Position numbers and translations under genes: made by a program
From: JAEUOS01 sp964470865
Lineage (GTDB): Bacteria > Pseudomonadota > Gammaproteobacteria > Burkholderiales > JAEUOS01
Reading direction: 5' to 3'
DNA length: 64,000 bases
Assembly (NCBI GenBank): GCA_964470865.1
Contig: CAYYFR010000001.1
Span: 74,124-138,123, forward strand
The notes under the pieces: generated by a model
The model's database searches: none
Told to the model about the DNA's origin: nothing
The model's input: only the letters and a program-made list of their open reading frames with translations
Shown here: in pieces, positions 32,162 to 40,367 of the stretch
How positions within the stretch are numbered: position 1 is the stretch's first letter
How the letters are laid out: every line of letters begins with the position of its first letter

Positions 32162-32428
32162 CTACTCGGCCTTGGCGTACTCGTTCTGATCCTGCTGACG
32201 GCGCTTGATGGCCGCTTCCCAGGCAGTCTTGTCGCCGGCAGCCCACTGCGCGCCTTGGGAGTAAACCCCGGGGCCAACCTCGTAGGGACGGGTATCGGGC
32301 TTGCCCTGATACTTGCCTTGCTTGTAGGTGGTCGACTGGCCCAATTGCGACTGCTCCCCACATCCGCCAAGGGCACCCGCCAGCAGTATGCCCACGGCCC
32401 CTGCCATCACCCGCTCGAAAGCTCGCAT
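32162..32428 (-). CDS. Small lipoprotein of the formate dehydrogenase operon
   Basis: An 88-residue lipoprotein. The signal ends in LLAGALGGCGEQ, a lipobox with the acylated Cys at about residue 23. The mature part is short and polar (GKYQGKPDTRPYEVGPGV, AWEAAIKRRQQDQNEYAK) without cofactor motifs. The gene sits between fdhB (11 bp upstream) and the gamma subunit gene (16 bp downstream), an unusual place that implies a role in the complex. I do not know a named family for it. Confidence 0.8.
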   Translation of the reverse strand: MRAFERVMAGAVGILLAGALGGCGEQSQLGQSTTYKQGKYQGKPDTRPYEVGPGVYSQGAQWAAGDKTAWEAAIKRRQQDQNEYAKAE

Positions 32429-32439
32429 GCGGTCCCTTT

Positions 32440-33072
32440 CTAGGATTTGGCCGGTGCTGCAGGTGCGGGCGCCTGGCCGCCGCCCTTGGGCGCGCCATAA
32501 GCCGAACTCCAGCCCCAAACCTCGGCGCCGCGGCCGCGCTTCAAAACGCGATTGCGATAGATGTCGGCCACCACATCGCCATCACCACCGAGAAGCGCCT
32601 TGGTCGAGCACATCTCCGCACATGCCGGGAGCTTGCCTTCGGCCAGACGGTTGCGCCCGTATTTTTTCCATTCATCATCGGAATGGTCCTTCTCCGGGCC
32701 GCCTGCACAGAAAGTGCATTTGTCCATCTTGCCGCGTAGGCCGAAGGCACCCGCCTGCGGAAACTGTGGCGCGCCGAACGGACAGGCGTAGAAGCAATAG
32801 CCGCAGCCGATGCACAGGTCCTTGTCGTGCAGAACCACGCCTTCGTCGGTCTTGTAGAAGCAGTCGACCGGACATACCGCCATGCAGGGCGCGTCGGAGC
32901 AATGCATGCATGCCACCGAGATCGACTTTTCGCCCGGCACACCGTCGTTGATGGTGACCACGCGGCGCCGATTCACGCCCCACGGCACTTCATGCTCCTG
33001 CTTGCAGGCCGTCACACAGCCGTTGCACTCGATGCAGCGCTCGGCATCGCATAAAAATTTCATCCTAGCCAT
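32440..33072 (-). CDS. fdhB: Formate dehydrogenase beta subunit (4Fe-4S)
   Basis: A 210-residue ferredoxin-like subunit with four cysteine groups: CIECNGCVTACK, CMHCSDAPCMAVCP, CIGCGYCFYACP and the later CTFC...CAEMC pair. It carries electrons from FdhA to the cytochrome b subunit. There is no transmembrane helix at its C-terminus, unlike E. coli FdnH; the tail is Gly/Pro/Ala-rich (PKGGGQAPAPAAPAKS). Start ATG at 33072 is supported by AGGAGA seven bases upstream. It lies 15 bp after fdhA. Confidence 0.92.
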   Translation of the reverse strand: MARMKFLCDAERCIECNGCVTACKQEHEVPWGVNRRRVVTINDGVPGEKSISVACMHCSDAPCMAVCPVDCFYKTDEGVVLHDKDLCIGCGYCFYACPFGAPQFPQAGAFGLRGKMDKCTFCAGGPEKDHSDDEWKKYGRNRLAEGKLPACAEMCSTKALLGGDGDVVADIYRNRVLKRGRGAEVWGWSSAYGAPKGGGQAPAPAAPAKS

Positions 33073-33087
33073 GTCGATGTCTCCTGG

Positions 33088-36048
33088 TCAGACCACTTTT
33101 TCGACGTTGCAAATCGTCGTCTTGGATTCCTGCATCATGGTCACGCGATCGTAACCATAGGTGGTGGCCGTGTTGACCGCCTCGCCGCGCACGATCGGTT
33201 CGGTGCCAGTCGGGTAAAACGACTTCATGTCCTTGCCCTGCCACCAACCCGAAAAATGGAAAGGGATGAAACAGGTCAGTGCATCGACCCGTTCGGTCAC
33301 CATCGCCTTGACCTTGATCTGCGCGCCAGTGGGCGACTTGACCCACACCATGTCGCCGTTGCGAATGTTGCGGTCGTTGGCGGCCTTGGGATTGATCTCG
33401 ACGAAGTTTTCCTGCTGCAGCTCGGCCAGCCAGGGGTTGGAGCGGGTTTCCTCGCCGCCCCCCTCATACTCGACCAAGCGCCCCGAGGTGAGCACTAGCG
33501 GAAATTTCTCGTAGGTCTTGTCGGCAATGGCCTTTTGCTGGACCGTCTTGAACAGGGTCGGCACGCGCCAGAAGGTCTTGACGTCGTCGTGGGTCGGGTA
33601 CTTGGCCACCATGTCGGGCCGCGTTGAGTACAAGGCTTCACGATGTTGCGGCACGCCATCGGGGAAGTTCCACACCACCGCACGGGCCTTGGCGTTGCCG
33701 AACGGATGGCAGCCATGGTTCTTCATGAATACGCGCATCATGCCGCCGGAAAGATCGGTTTTCCAGTTCTTGCCTTCGGCTTCCTTGGCTTCGGCTTCGG
33801 TCAACTCGCCCCACCAGCCCAGCTTCTTGAGCAGGACGTGATCAAGCTCGGGGTAACCGGTGGAGATATCGGCGCCCTTCGAATGCGAGCCGTCTTCAGC
33901 CAACAGCGAAACACCTTCACGCTCGACGCCGAAATTCGCGCGGAAGTTGCCACCACCGTCCATCACGTGCTTGGACGTGTCATACAGGTTGGGCGAGCCG
34001 GGATGCTTCATCTCCGGCGTGCCATAACATGGCCACGGCAGGCCGAAATACTCGCCATCACAAGGCCCGCCCTTGGCGCGCAGGGTCTTCACATCGAAGG
34101 TGTGCATGTTCTTCATGTGCAGCTTGAGGCGCTCGGGCGACTGCCCGGTGTAGCCGATGGTGAAGCAGCCGCGATTGATCTCGCGCAGCACGTCCTCGAC
34201 CACCGGTTCCTCGTACTTGCCGTTCGCCGTCTTGACCACGGCGATGTTCTGCTTGCCGTCACGCTTGCCGACGAACTGGTCCGCAAAACCCAGGCGTTTG
34301 GCGAATTCATACATGATCGCGTGATCGGTCTGCGAATCAAACAGCGGATCAATCACTTTCTCGCGCCACTGGATCGAGCGATTCGAGGCAGTAGCCGAAC
34401 CGGCGCATTCCAACTGCGTTGCCGCCGGCAGCAGATACACCACCTGCTTGGGATTGCGCGATTCCGAGGGCATCGCGATCATCGCCGCGGTGGCGCTCGG
34501 ATAGGGGTCGATGACCACCATCATGTCGAGCTTGTCCATGGCCTTTTTCATGTCAAGGCCGCGGGTCTGCGAGTTGGGGGCATGGCCCCAGTAGATCATC
34601 GCCTTGACCGCTTTTTCCTGATCCAGCTTGTCGTCGGATTCGAGCACTGCGTCGACCCAGCGCGAGACAGTGGTGCCGGATTTCTCCATCATCGCCTGCG
34701 AGGCGAATTGCGCCTTGATCCAGTCGTAATCGACGTTCCACACCCGCGCCCAATGCTTCCAGGAACCGGTCGCAAGACCATAGTAGCCCGGCAGCGAATC
34801 CGGATTGGGGCCAACGTCGGTGGCGCCCTGGACGTTGTCGTGACCACGGAAAATATTGGCGCCGCCGCCCGACACACCGATGTTGCCCAAAGCCAGTTGC
34901 AGGATGCAGGATGCGCGCACCATCGCGTTGCCGATGGTGTGCTGCGTCTGCCCCATGCACCAGACAATGGTCGAAGGCTTGCTCTTGGCGAACATCTCTG
35001 CCACTTTGTAGAGCTGCTCGGGGCTGACGCCGGTCGCTTCCTCGACCGCTTTCGGATCCCACTTGGCCATCACGTCTTCGCGCACTTTTTCCATGCCGTA
35101 GACACGATCGTTGATGTATTTCTTGTCTTCCCAGCCGTTCTTGAAAATGATGTGCAACAGGCCGAACAGGAACGGGATGTCGGTGCCCGAGCGGATGCGC
35201 ACGAATTCGTCGGCCTTGGCTGCGGTGCGCGTGAAGCGCGGGTCGACCACGATCATCTTGGCGCCGATTTCGCGCGCATGCAGGGAGTGCAGCATCGAAA
35301 CCGGGTGCGCTTCGGCGGCGTTGGAACCGATGTACAACATGCATTTGGTGTTCTGCATGTCGTTGTACGAATTGGTCATCGCCCCGTAACCCCAGGTATT
35401 GGCAACGCCGGCGACGGTGGTCGAATGGCAGATGCGCGCCTGATGGTCGGTGTTGTTGGTGCCGTATAGCGACACCCACTTGCGCAGCAGGTAGGCCTGC
35501 TCGTTGTTGTGCTTCGAAGAACCGACGACAAACACCGAATCGGCGGTATCTTCCTTCTTGATCGCCTTGAGCTTGTCGGCGATTTCGTTGAATGCCGTGT
35601 CCCAGGTGATGGGCAGATACTTGCCGGTCTTGATGTCGAGTTTCAACGGCTGCTTGAGCCGATGCGAATGCTCGGTCATGCCGTGCTCGCGGATCGCCGC
35701 GCCCTTGGCGCAATGCGCGCCCAGGTTGATGGGGGAATCGAACACCGGTTCGTGACGAACCCATACGCCATTCTTGACCACCGCATCGATCGCGCAGCCT
35801 ACCGAGCAGTGGGTGCAGACAGTGCGCTTGACCTCGATCTTGTCGGCGCTCTTGGCGGCCTGCGCCTGCGCTTCGCCGATCATTGAAAAGCCCATCTGGG
35901 GCAGCACCGCACCGGCACCCAAACCCAGGCCGGAACGTTTGAGAAACGCGCGGCGATTGAGGGTCGGCATGGCAGGCGCCGAACCGAAGGTACGCGACAA
36001 CATGCCGTGCGAAACTCCCTCGCCGGCGGATTTGCGAGTCAGCAACAT
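33088..36048 (-). CDS. fdhA: Formate dehydrogenase alpha subunit (Mo/W-bisMGD)
   Basis: A 986-residue catalytic subunit oxidising formate to CO2. A Tat signal NRRAFLKRSGLGLGAG (residues 31-46) directs folded export. The Fe-S cluster cysteines are Cys78, Cys81, Cys85 and Cys113. The metal ligand is Cys207 followed by His208 in ARICHSTTVAG, so this is a cysteine, not a selenocysteine, enzyme. The C-terminal molybdopterin dinucleotide domain ends FHFSGWWQG and later. The N-terminus MLLTRKS is typical of the betaproteobacterial form. A TAT peptide gene lies 14 bp upstream and fdhB 15 bp downstream. Cofactor genes moaA, fdhD and mobA-moeA are close by. Confidence 0.94.
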   Translation of the reverse strand: MLLTRKSAGEGVSHGMLSRTFGSAPAMPTLNRRAFLKRSGLGLGAGAVLPQMGFSMIGEAQAQAAKSADKIEVKRTVCTHCSVGCAIDAVVKNGVWVRHEPVFDSPINLGAHCAKGAAIREHGMTEHSHRLKQPLKLDIKTGKYLPITWDTAFNEIADKLKAIKKEDTADSVFVVGSSKHNNEQAYLLRKWVSLYGTNNTDHQARICHSTTVAGVANTWGYGAMTNSYNDMQNTKCMLYIGSNAAEAHPVSMLHSLHAREIGAKMIVVDPRFTRTAAKADEFVRIRSGTDIPFLFGLLHIIFKNGWEDKKYINDRVYGMEKVREDVMAKWDPKAVEEATGVSPEQLYKVAEMFAKSKPSTIVWCMGQTQHTIGNAMVRASCILQLALGNIGVSGGGANIFRGHDNVQGATDVGPNPDSLPGYYGLATGSWKHWARVWNVDYDWIKAQFASQAMMEKSGTTVSRWVDAVLESDDKLDQEKAVKAMIYWGHAPNSQTRGLDMKKAMDKLDMMVVIDPYPSATAAMIAMPSESRNPKQVVYLLPAATQLECAGSATASNRSIQWREKVIDPLFDSQTDHAIMYEFAKRLGFADQFVGKRDGKQNIAVVKTANGKYEEPVVEDVLREINRGCFTIGYTGQSPERLKLHMKNMHTFDVKTLRAKGGPCDGEYFGLPWPCYGTPEMKHPGSPNLYDTSKHVMDGGGNFRANFGVEREGVSLLAEDGSHSKGADISTGYPELDHVLLKKLGWWGELTEAEAKEAEGKNWKTDLSGGMMRVFMKNHGCHPFGNAKARAVVWNFPDGVPQHREALYSTRPDMVAKYPTHDDVKTFWRVPTLFKTVQQKAIADKTYEKFPLVLTSGRLVEYEGGGEETRSNPWLAELQQENFVEINPKAANDRNIRNGDMVWVKSPTGAQIKVKAMVTERVDALTCFIPFHFSGWWQGKDMKSFYPTGTEPIVRGEAVNTATTYGYDRVTMMQESKTTICNVEKVV

Positions 36049-36062
36049 GGCGTGGCTCCCGG

Positions 36063-36263
36063 TCAGACCGCTGTGGTGCGGTAGTAGTTGCGAACGTGCT
36101 CGGTGAGCTGATAGCCGCTACCGGTCGCGGATTTGCTGCGGCCGGCGGCGGGGCGCACGGCTGCCGGAGGCTTGGCTACCAACAGAGCGGCGGCGGCAGT
36201 GACTGAAACAGCCCCGGCGCCAAACAGAAACTGGCGGCGACGGCCAACTGAATTGTCTCTCAT
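36063..36263 (-). CDS. Formate dehydrogenase region TAT-target protein
   Basis: A 66-residue protein almost wholly made of a twin-arginine signal (GRRRQFLFGAGAVSVTAAAALLVAKPP split around residues 7-33) and a short tail ending HVRNYYRTTA. This matches the small TAT-target proteins found just before fdhA in many bacteria (TIGR02811). The tail is conserved although short, which suggests it binds the enzyme. Start ATG 36263 has AGGAG upstream. Its function is unknown. Confidence 0.85.
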   Translation of the reverse strand: MRDNSVGRRRQFLFGAGAVSVTAAAALLVAKPPAAVRPAAGRSKSATGSGYQLTEHVRNYYRTTAV

Positions 36264-36372
36264 GATTTGTCTCCTCGGTGTTGCACCGAATTCCATGAAA
36301 CAGAAAAATCGCACGGCGCGCTTACAAAAACCTTACCGACACTGTTGTTTTTAATAACAAATATATGACTTG

Positions 36373-36378
36373 ATTATA
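36373..36378 (-). promoter_or_regulatory. Candidate -10 box upstream of the TAT-target gene and fdhA
   Basis: The interval 36264-36401 is much richer in A+T than its surroundings. On the minus strand it holds a perfect TATAAT, with no convincing -35 hexamer at 17 bp. The leader would be about 100 nt. A partly symmetric sequence TTGAT-N5-ATCGA overlaps the box and recalls an FNR site but has the wrong spacer. Confidence 0.35.
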
Positions 36379-36401
36379 TATCGACAAATCCAGGAACTGC
36401 A

Positions 36402-37022
36402 TCAACTTTCGAGACTAAATCCTTCCGCTTCGATCGCCAGGAACGCCTGCAACATCGATGCTGCGGCGCGGTAAAAAATTGAGCCCGCCTGCTCACCCAC
36501 CTCGGTGCAAAAGCGTGCAGACCAGGGACCCAGGTAGCGCTCAAAAAACTCACGCTGGGCCGCCATCCCGGCCGCATCATTGCCGCGCCGCACCAAGTAG
36601 CACATTACCTCCAGCAGCGCAGCCAGATGATCTTCCGGCTGGCTGACGCCAGCCTGACGCGCCAACCCCAATTGCGGCAGGCGATCGCGCAGTTCGACCA
36701 CCGTCATTTCCTTCCACTGGTCCGAAAGGTAGTGAGACGCATAAATGGATACTGGCGCGCGGCCGGTGCCGACGAAAATCTCGGCGTGCTCCAGTGAGGC
36801 CGCCGCGGCATCCCCGTTGCGGGCAACTGACTTCAGGCCAGTCCAGGCCAGGCCGAGCGGGCTATCCGCTCCGAAATCCGCTTGCGCGCCAGCGATCGCC
36901 GACAAAACCGCTTCATCCGGGCCGGTCGCGAACAGCCGCGCCAGCAACGCGTAAAGGTCAGCCCGCGCTGCCTCTTCAGGTGGCAGGGTCGGCAGGAAGC
37001 TGAGTGTTTGCGAACCGCTCAT
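36402..37022 (-). CDS. TorD-family chaperone for formate dehydrogenase
   Basis: A 206-residue all-helical protein of the TorD/DmsD family of redox-enzyme maturation chaperones. ARADLYALLARLFATGPDE near the start, YASHYLSD in the middle and the EPEDH-like SQPEDHLAALLEVM motif (about residues 125-138) are characteristic. It should bind the FdhA twin-arginine signal or apoenzyme in the cytoplasm until the cofactor is inserted. Its ATG overlaps the stop of the polyferredoxin gene. It precedes the TAT-target gene by 138 bp, where a second promoter probably lies. Confidence 0.88.
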   Translation of the reverse strand: MSGSQTLSFLPTLPPEEAARADLYALLARLFATGPDEAVLSAIAGAQADFGADSPLGLAWTGLKSVARNGDAAAASLEHAEIFVGTGRAPVSIYASHYLSDQWKEMTVVELRDRLPQLGLARQAGVSQPEDHLAALLEVMCYLVRRGNDAAGMAAQREFFERYLGPWSARFCTEVGEQAGSIFYRAAASMLQAFLAIEAEGFSLES

Positions 37023-39136
37023 TTGGGCACGTCGAAAATCGACGCTTCGCCGCGATTCTCCATCATGTCGACCACCCGGCAATCAGCGCACATTTGCAGG
37101 CGCCGCAGTGCCACGCCACCGGCAAACATCGAGTGCGCCGCCAGCTTCGAGCTCATGTTGTCGATCATCTGACGGGTGCCGAACGGCTTGGAGCAGCGCA
37201 CGCAATTAAACGGCTGCGCTTCGTTCAACACCACCGGCTTGTTGACCTCGTCGCCCAGGTTCAGGCGCGGCAGCAGGCTTAACGCATCCTCCGGGCAGGT
37301 CGCGACACACAAGCCACACTGCACGCAGTTGCGCTCGACGAAGCGCAACTGCGGGCTCTCCTGGTTGTCGGCCAATGCCGCCGCCGGGCAGGCGCCGACA
37401 CACGCAAGGCACAAGGTGCATTTATCGACCTTGATCGCAAGCCCGCCGTAAGGCGCACCCGCCGGCAGGGCGATCAATTTGGCCGGGCTGGGCGCGTGAC
37501 GCGCCAGATGCTCGATCGCGAATTCCAGCGCCTGGCGCTTTTCCGCCGCGACGTTCCAGGTCGCCGCCTCGCTGACAGTGCGGGCCGGCACCAGCGCGGC
37601 CAACGCGGTGGCGAGCGCGCCTCCCGTATCGGCCGCAATCGACCCCAGATGCGCGCCGCCATAGCCAAGCCCGTCGAGAATCGCCTGCCCGATCGCAGCC
37701 TGCGCGCTCAGTGCCTGGGCATATTCCGGTGCCTCCGCACCACTAAGCAGAACCCTCACCTGACTGGCGCCATAGGCCAATGCCGCCAGCCAAAGATCAA
37801 GTCCGGTCGACGCCACGTGATGCACATGCAGCGGAATCACGCGCGCCGGCAGGCCGGCGTGGGCAGCACCGGTCTTGCCGGACCGCACCGCACGGCCGGC
37901 ATTTTCAATCAGCTTCAGACCATGCTCGTCATGCAGCAACACGCAGGCGTCACGACCACCGGCGGTCGCAAAGGTGCGCAGCATGGTTTTGAGCCGTGCG
38001 CCGGTATCGGTGGTCCTGGGGTAAGCGAAACTCATCGCCCCGGACGGGCACACCGTCGCACAGGCGCCGCAACCCATGCACAAGTGCGGCTCGACCCGGA
38101 CATGGTCGCCATCGTGGCTGATCGCCTGGGTGGAGCAGGTGTCGATGCAACGGGTGCAGCCGGATTTCTGGTTGCGGCTATGGGCACAAATACGGGCGTT
38201 GTAGCTGAAGAACCTGGGCTTTTCGAACTCGCCGATCAGCGTCACCATTTCGGCGACCGCGAGCGCCTGCTCGAGCGGATCGTCGCCTGGCCGGAAATAG
38301 CCTTGCGGCGGCTGGTGCAAGCGAATCAAAGGCTCGCGCGACAGATCGAGCACCATATCGAACTGTTCCTTGCGCGCGACGGCCGGGCGCGCGAAATCGA
38401 TGGCCTTGACAGCGCCGCAGGCCGTGACACACGCGCGGTGGTTCTTGCACTTGTCCAGATCGATCTGGTAGGCAAGATCGATCGCGCCTTCCGGGCACAC
38501 ATCGATGCAGGCGTTGCAACGCGTGCAGGCATCCAGGTCGATCGGGTTGTGGCTGTGCCATTCGACTTCGAACTTGCCCAGCCAGCCGCTAATGCCCTTG
38601 ATCGACCCGGACAGCACGGGATAGCGCCTTGCGACCGGCAACTCGGCCCCCTTGACGCTGCCACTCATAAGCACACACACGTCGAGTTTGCCCGCCAGGC
38701 GCTCGGCCCAGGCGAGCGACGCCTGCGCATCGCCAACGATCAATGTGGCGCCGCCCGATTTGTAGCTTACGCCGGGTACCGGTGCAGGTTCGGGCAGTTG
38801 TGCCATGGCGATCAATGCGGCGATCTTCGGACCTGCCGCGCCCGCTTCACCCGACCATCCCCCGGCTTCGCGGATGTTGACAAACCTTAGCGGGACTTCG
38901 GCTTGCGCCGATCGGCCAGCCAGTTCGGCGAACAGTGGCGCTTCCTGGGTACAGGCAATCGTCAACGATTCCACATTGGCGCCCGCATCCGCCAGGGCCG
39001 CGTCAAAGGCTGCGATTTCACCTCGGCACAGCGCCTGGTGCACCTTGATCGGCGCGGCGCCACCCAGCGCCACGCCAAGCGTGGCACCGTCGAGAGGCAT
39101 GGTACGGTTGCAGTTGCAAACGAGACAATTGGACAC
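37019..39136 (-). CDS. 705-residue 4Fe-4S polyferredoxin of the fdh cluster
   Basis: A large soluble iron-sulfur protein. Complete or near-complete cluster motifs are CTRCNACIDVCPEGAI (about residue 205), CKNHRACVTAC, CTRCIDTCSTQAI, CMGCGACATVCPSGAM (about 355), CTLCLACVGACPAAAL (about 570) and CVQCGLCVATCPEDAL (about 605). An N-terminal CLVCNCN and a C-terminal MCADCR add further cysteines. The arrangement recalls HdrA/HycB-like electron-transfer subunits, without a flavin motif. It is co-transcribed with a TorD-like chaperone (ATGA overlap) and follows DUF3305/DUF3306 genes by 122 bp. It probably feeds electrons in cofactor assembly or branches electrons from formate; which one is unclear. 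Confidence 0.85.
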   Translation of the reverse strand: MSNCLVCNCNRTMPLDGATLGVALGGAAPIKVHQALCRGEIAAFDAALADAGANVESLTIACTQEAPLFAELAGRSAQAEVPLRFVNIREAGGWSGEAGAAGPKIAALIAMAQLPEPAPVPGVSYKSGGATLIVGDAQASLAWAERLAGKLDVCVLMSGSVKGAELPVARRYPVLSGSIKGISGWLGKFEVEWHSHNPIDLDACTRCNACIDVCPEGAIDLAYQIDLDKCKNHRACVTACGAVKAIDFARPAVARKEQFDMVLDLSREPLIRLHQPPQGYFRPGDDPLEQALAVAEMVTLIGEFEKPRFFSYNARICAHSRNQKSGCTRCIDTCSTQAISHDGDHVRVEPHLCMGCGACATVCPSGAMSFAYPRTTDTGARLKTMLRTFATAGGRDACVLLHDEHGLKLIENAGRAVRSGKTGAAHAGLPARVIPLHVHHVASTGLDLWLAALAYGASQVRVLLSGAEAPEYAQALSAQAAIGQAILDGLGYGGAHLGSIAADTGGALATALAALVPARTVSEAATWNVAAEKRQALEFAIEHLARHAPSPAKLIALPAGAPYGGLAIKVDKCTLCLACVGACPAAALADNQESPQLRFVERNCVQCGLCVATCPEDALSLLPRLNLGDEVNKPVVLNEAQPFNCVRCSKPFGTRQMIDNMSSKLAAHSMFAGGVALRRLQMCADCRVVDMMENRGEASIFDVPK

Positions 39137-39258
39137 TGTGAAGCCGATCTGATCGAGGTTTAACGAGCGGGCGGACTATACGGAGCTAGCTGCCGCGCAA
39201 AATCGGCATTGCCCGGGTCGCAGGCCTTCTGGTTTGCAAGGCCTTTGGCGCCGGAACA

Positions 39259-39831
39259 TCATCCTTGATCGACTCGTGGTACATCAACCAAAGGCTGATC
39301 CGTTGCATGCAAGTCAGCCGGCGCAATCCCCGGTTGCGGCAGCGCCGCTTCAAGCGTTGCAGAATCCGCCTTGGGCAAAGTCGCGGGTGCAGCGGGCGCC
39401 GCCTCGCTGTTTTTCTCATCGTCGTAGTCGAACAGGCGCAACATGCGGGATTGCGCCAGGTCCTTGAGCATGGCCAGCGGAATCGGATCGGCCTTGGTGT
39501 AATCGTCGATGTAGATGTCCAGGCCGTCCATCAAGTTGAAATGCGGGTCGCCGAACAGCTTCTTCATCGCCGCATTGCGCGCAACCGGTGGCACGTCAGG
39601 GCGCATGAAACGGGTGAAATCCGAACTCGGAGTCAACGATTCGATCGGCGGCAAGTCGGCAGGCACCGCTTGCTCCGGCGGCGGCTCCGGCTTGGCCGGC
39701 AGCCCGCGCTGCGCAGCAACCTCGTCTTCCACGCGGGCATCTTCACGCGTGCGAAAATCCGGTTCCGCCTGCTTGCGGCGCGACCAGCGCGACAGGAAGG
39801 TTTCGCCGCGCCCGAGCGGGTCGTCACTCAC
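39259..39831 (-). CDS. DUF3306 family protein
   Basis: A 190-residue protein of DUF3306, a family found in fdh clusters. The N-terminus GETFLSRWSRRK and the core LTPSSDFTRFMRPDVPPVAR, then AAMKKLFGDPHFNLMDGLD, match the family. A GTG start at 39831 overlaps the stop of the DUF3305 gene (GTGA), which fixes the start. Proline- and alanine-rich linkers flank the core. It has no membrane segment. It likely works with the polyferredoxin and DUF3305. Confidence 0.85.
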   Translation of the reverse strand: MSDDPLGRGETFLSRWSRRKQAEPDFRTREDARVEDEVAAQRGLPAKPEPPPEQAVPADLPPIESLTPSSDFTRFMRPDVPPVARNAAMKKLFGDPHFNLMDGLDIYIDDYTKADPIPLAMLKDLAQSRMLRLFDYDDEKNSEAAPAAPATLPKADSATLEAALPQPGIAPADLHATDQPLVDVPRVDQG

Positions 39832-40301
39832 AACGCACCTTTGTCGCGCGGCGCCAGGAACGAAGTCTTGATACGCTTTTTCTTGGGCTCCGGCTTGTAG
39901 TTCGCCGCCACGTAATCGGCCAGCCAGGCGCACATCGCCGGCGGCAGCGGCACGGCGTCGACTTTCTCCTGCGCATCCATCAGCCGTGCCGCCTCGTTGT
40001 AGCTCAGGGTCACCACCTTCGGAATCGCCGCGCCTTCGGCTTCGGCTTCGTCGATGCGCCACATCACGAACGCTTGCGGATCGCCGCTGGCCGAATTCAG
40101 AAAATAACCTTCCGCCTCATCCGGATAAAGACTTACGTCGAAACCCTCGAAGACCTGGCTCTCGACCACCGCATCCTCGGGCACACCCGCCATCTCGATG
40201 CCACGCACCTGCCACTGGTGGCTGAACCAGCGGTTGTTGGCAAGCTTGCGTTTCTCCATCCGGACGGATACGCGCATGGTCGGTGGCTTGATCGACGGCA
40301 A
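39828..40301 (-). CDS. DUF3305 family protein
   Basis: A 157-residue protein of DUF3305. The pattern MEKRKLANNRWFSHQWQVRG, FEGFDVSLYPDEAEGYFLN and VTLSYNEAARLMDAQEKVDA is typical. It opens the leftward fdh operon and is divergent from moaA across a 66-bp gap. I list the ATG at 40301; a second ATG at 40277 (MRVSVRMEKRK) is a possible start. The function is unknown but the gene occurs with FDH in many betaproteobacteria. Confidence 0.83.
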   Translation of the reverse strand: MPSIKPPTMRVSVRMEKRKLANNRWFSHQWQVRGIEMAGVPEDAVVESQVFEGFDVSLYPDEAEGYFLNSASGDPQAFVMWRIDEAEAEGAAIPKVVTLSYNEAARLMDAQEKVDAVPLPPAMCAWLADYVAANYKPEPKKKRIKTSFLAPRDKGAL

Positions 40302-40367
40302 TTGATTGGCTCGGTACCTGACTGATTTGTTATTATCGCAGTGTCATTGTCACCAGTGTTTGTCCTC

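Noticed and set aside
35428..35430. Selenocysteine in FdhA
   Set aside because: The metal-ligand position is a normal Cys codon in ARICHSTTVAG and no in-frame TGA occurs in the gene.
33643..35469. 608-residue open frame on the plus strand opposite fdhA
   Set aside because: fdhA is clearly coding with Fe-S and Mo motifs. The antisense frame has no recognisable motif and no ribosome site.
36370..36386. FNR box upstream of the TAT-target gene and fdhA
   Set aside because: TTGAT and ATCGA are separated by five instead of four bases and the right arm has a mismatch.
37496..38890. 464-residue open frame opposite the polyferredoxin gene
   Set aside because: Shadow of a long G+C-rich gene; no domain pattern.
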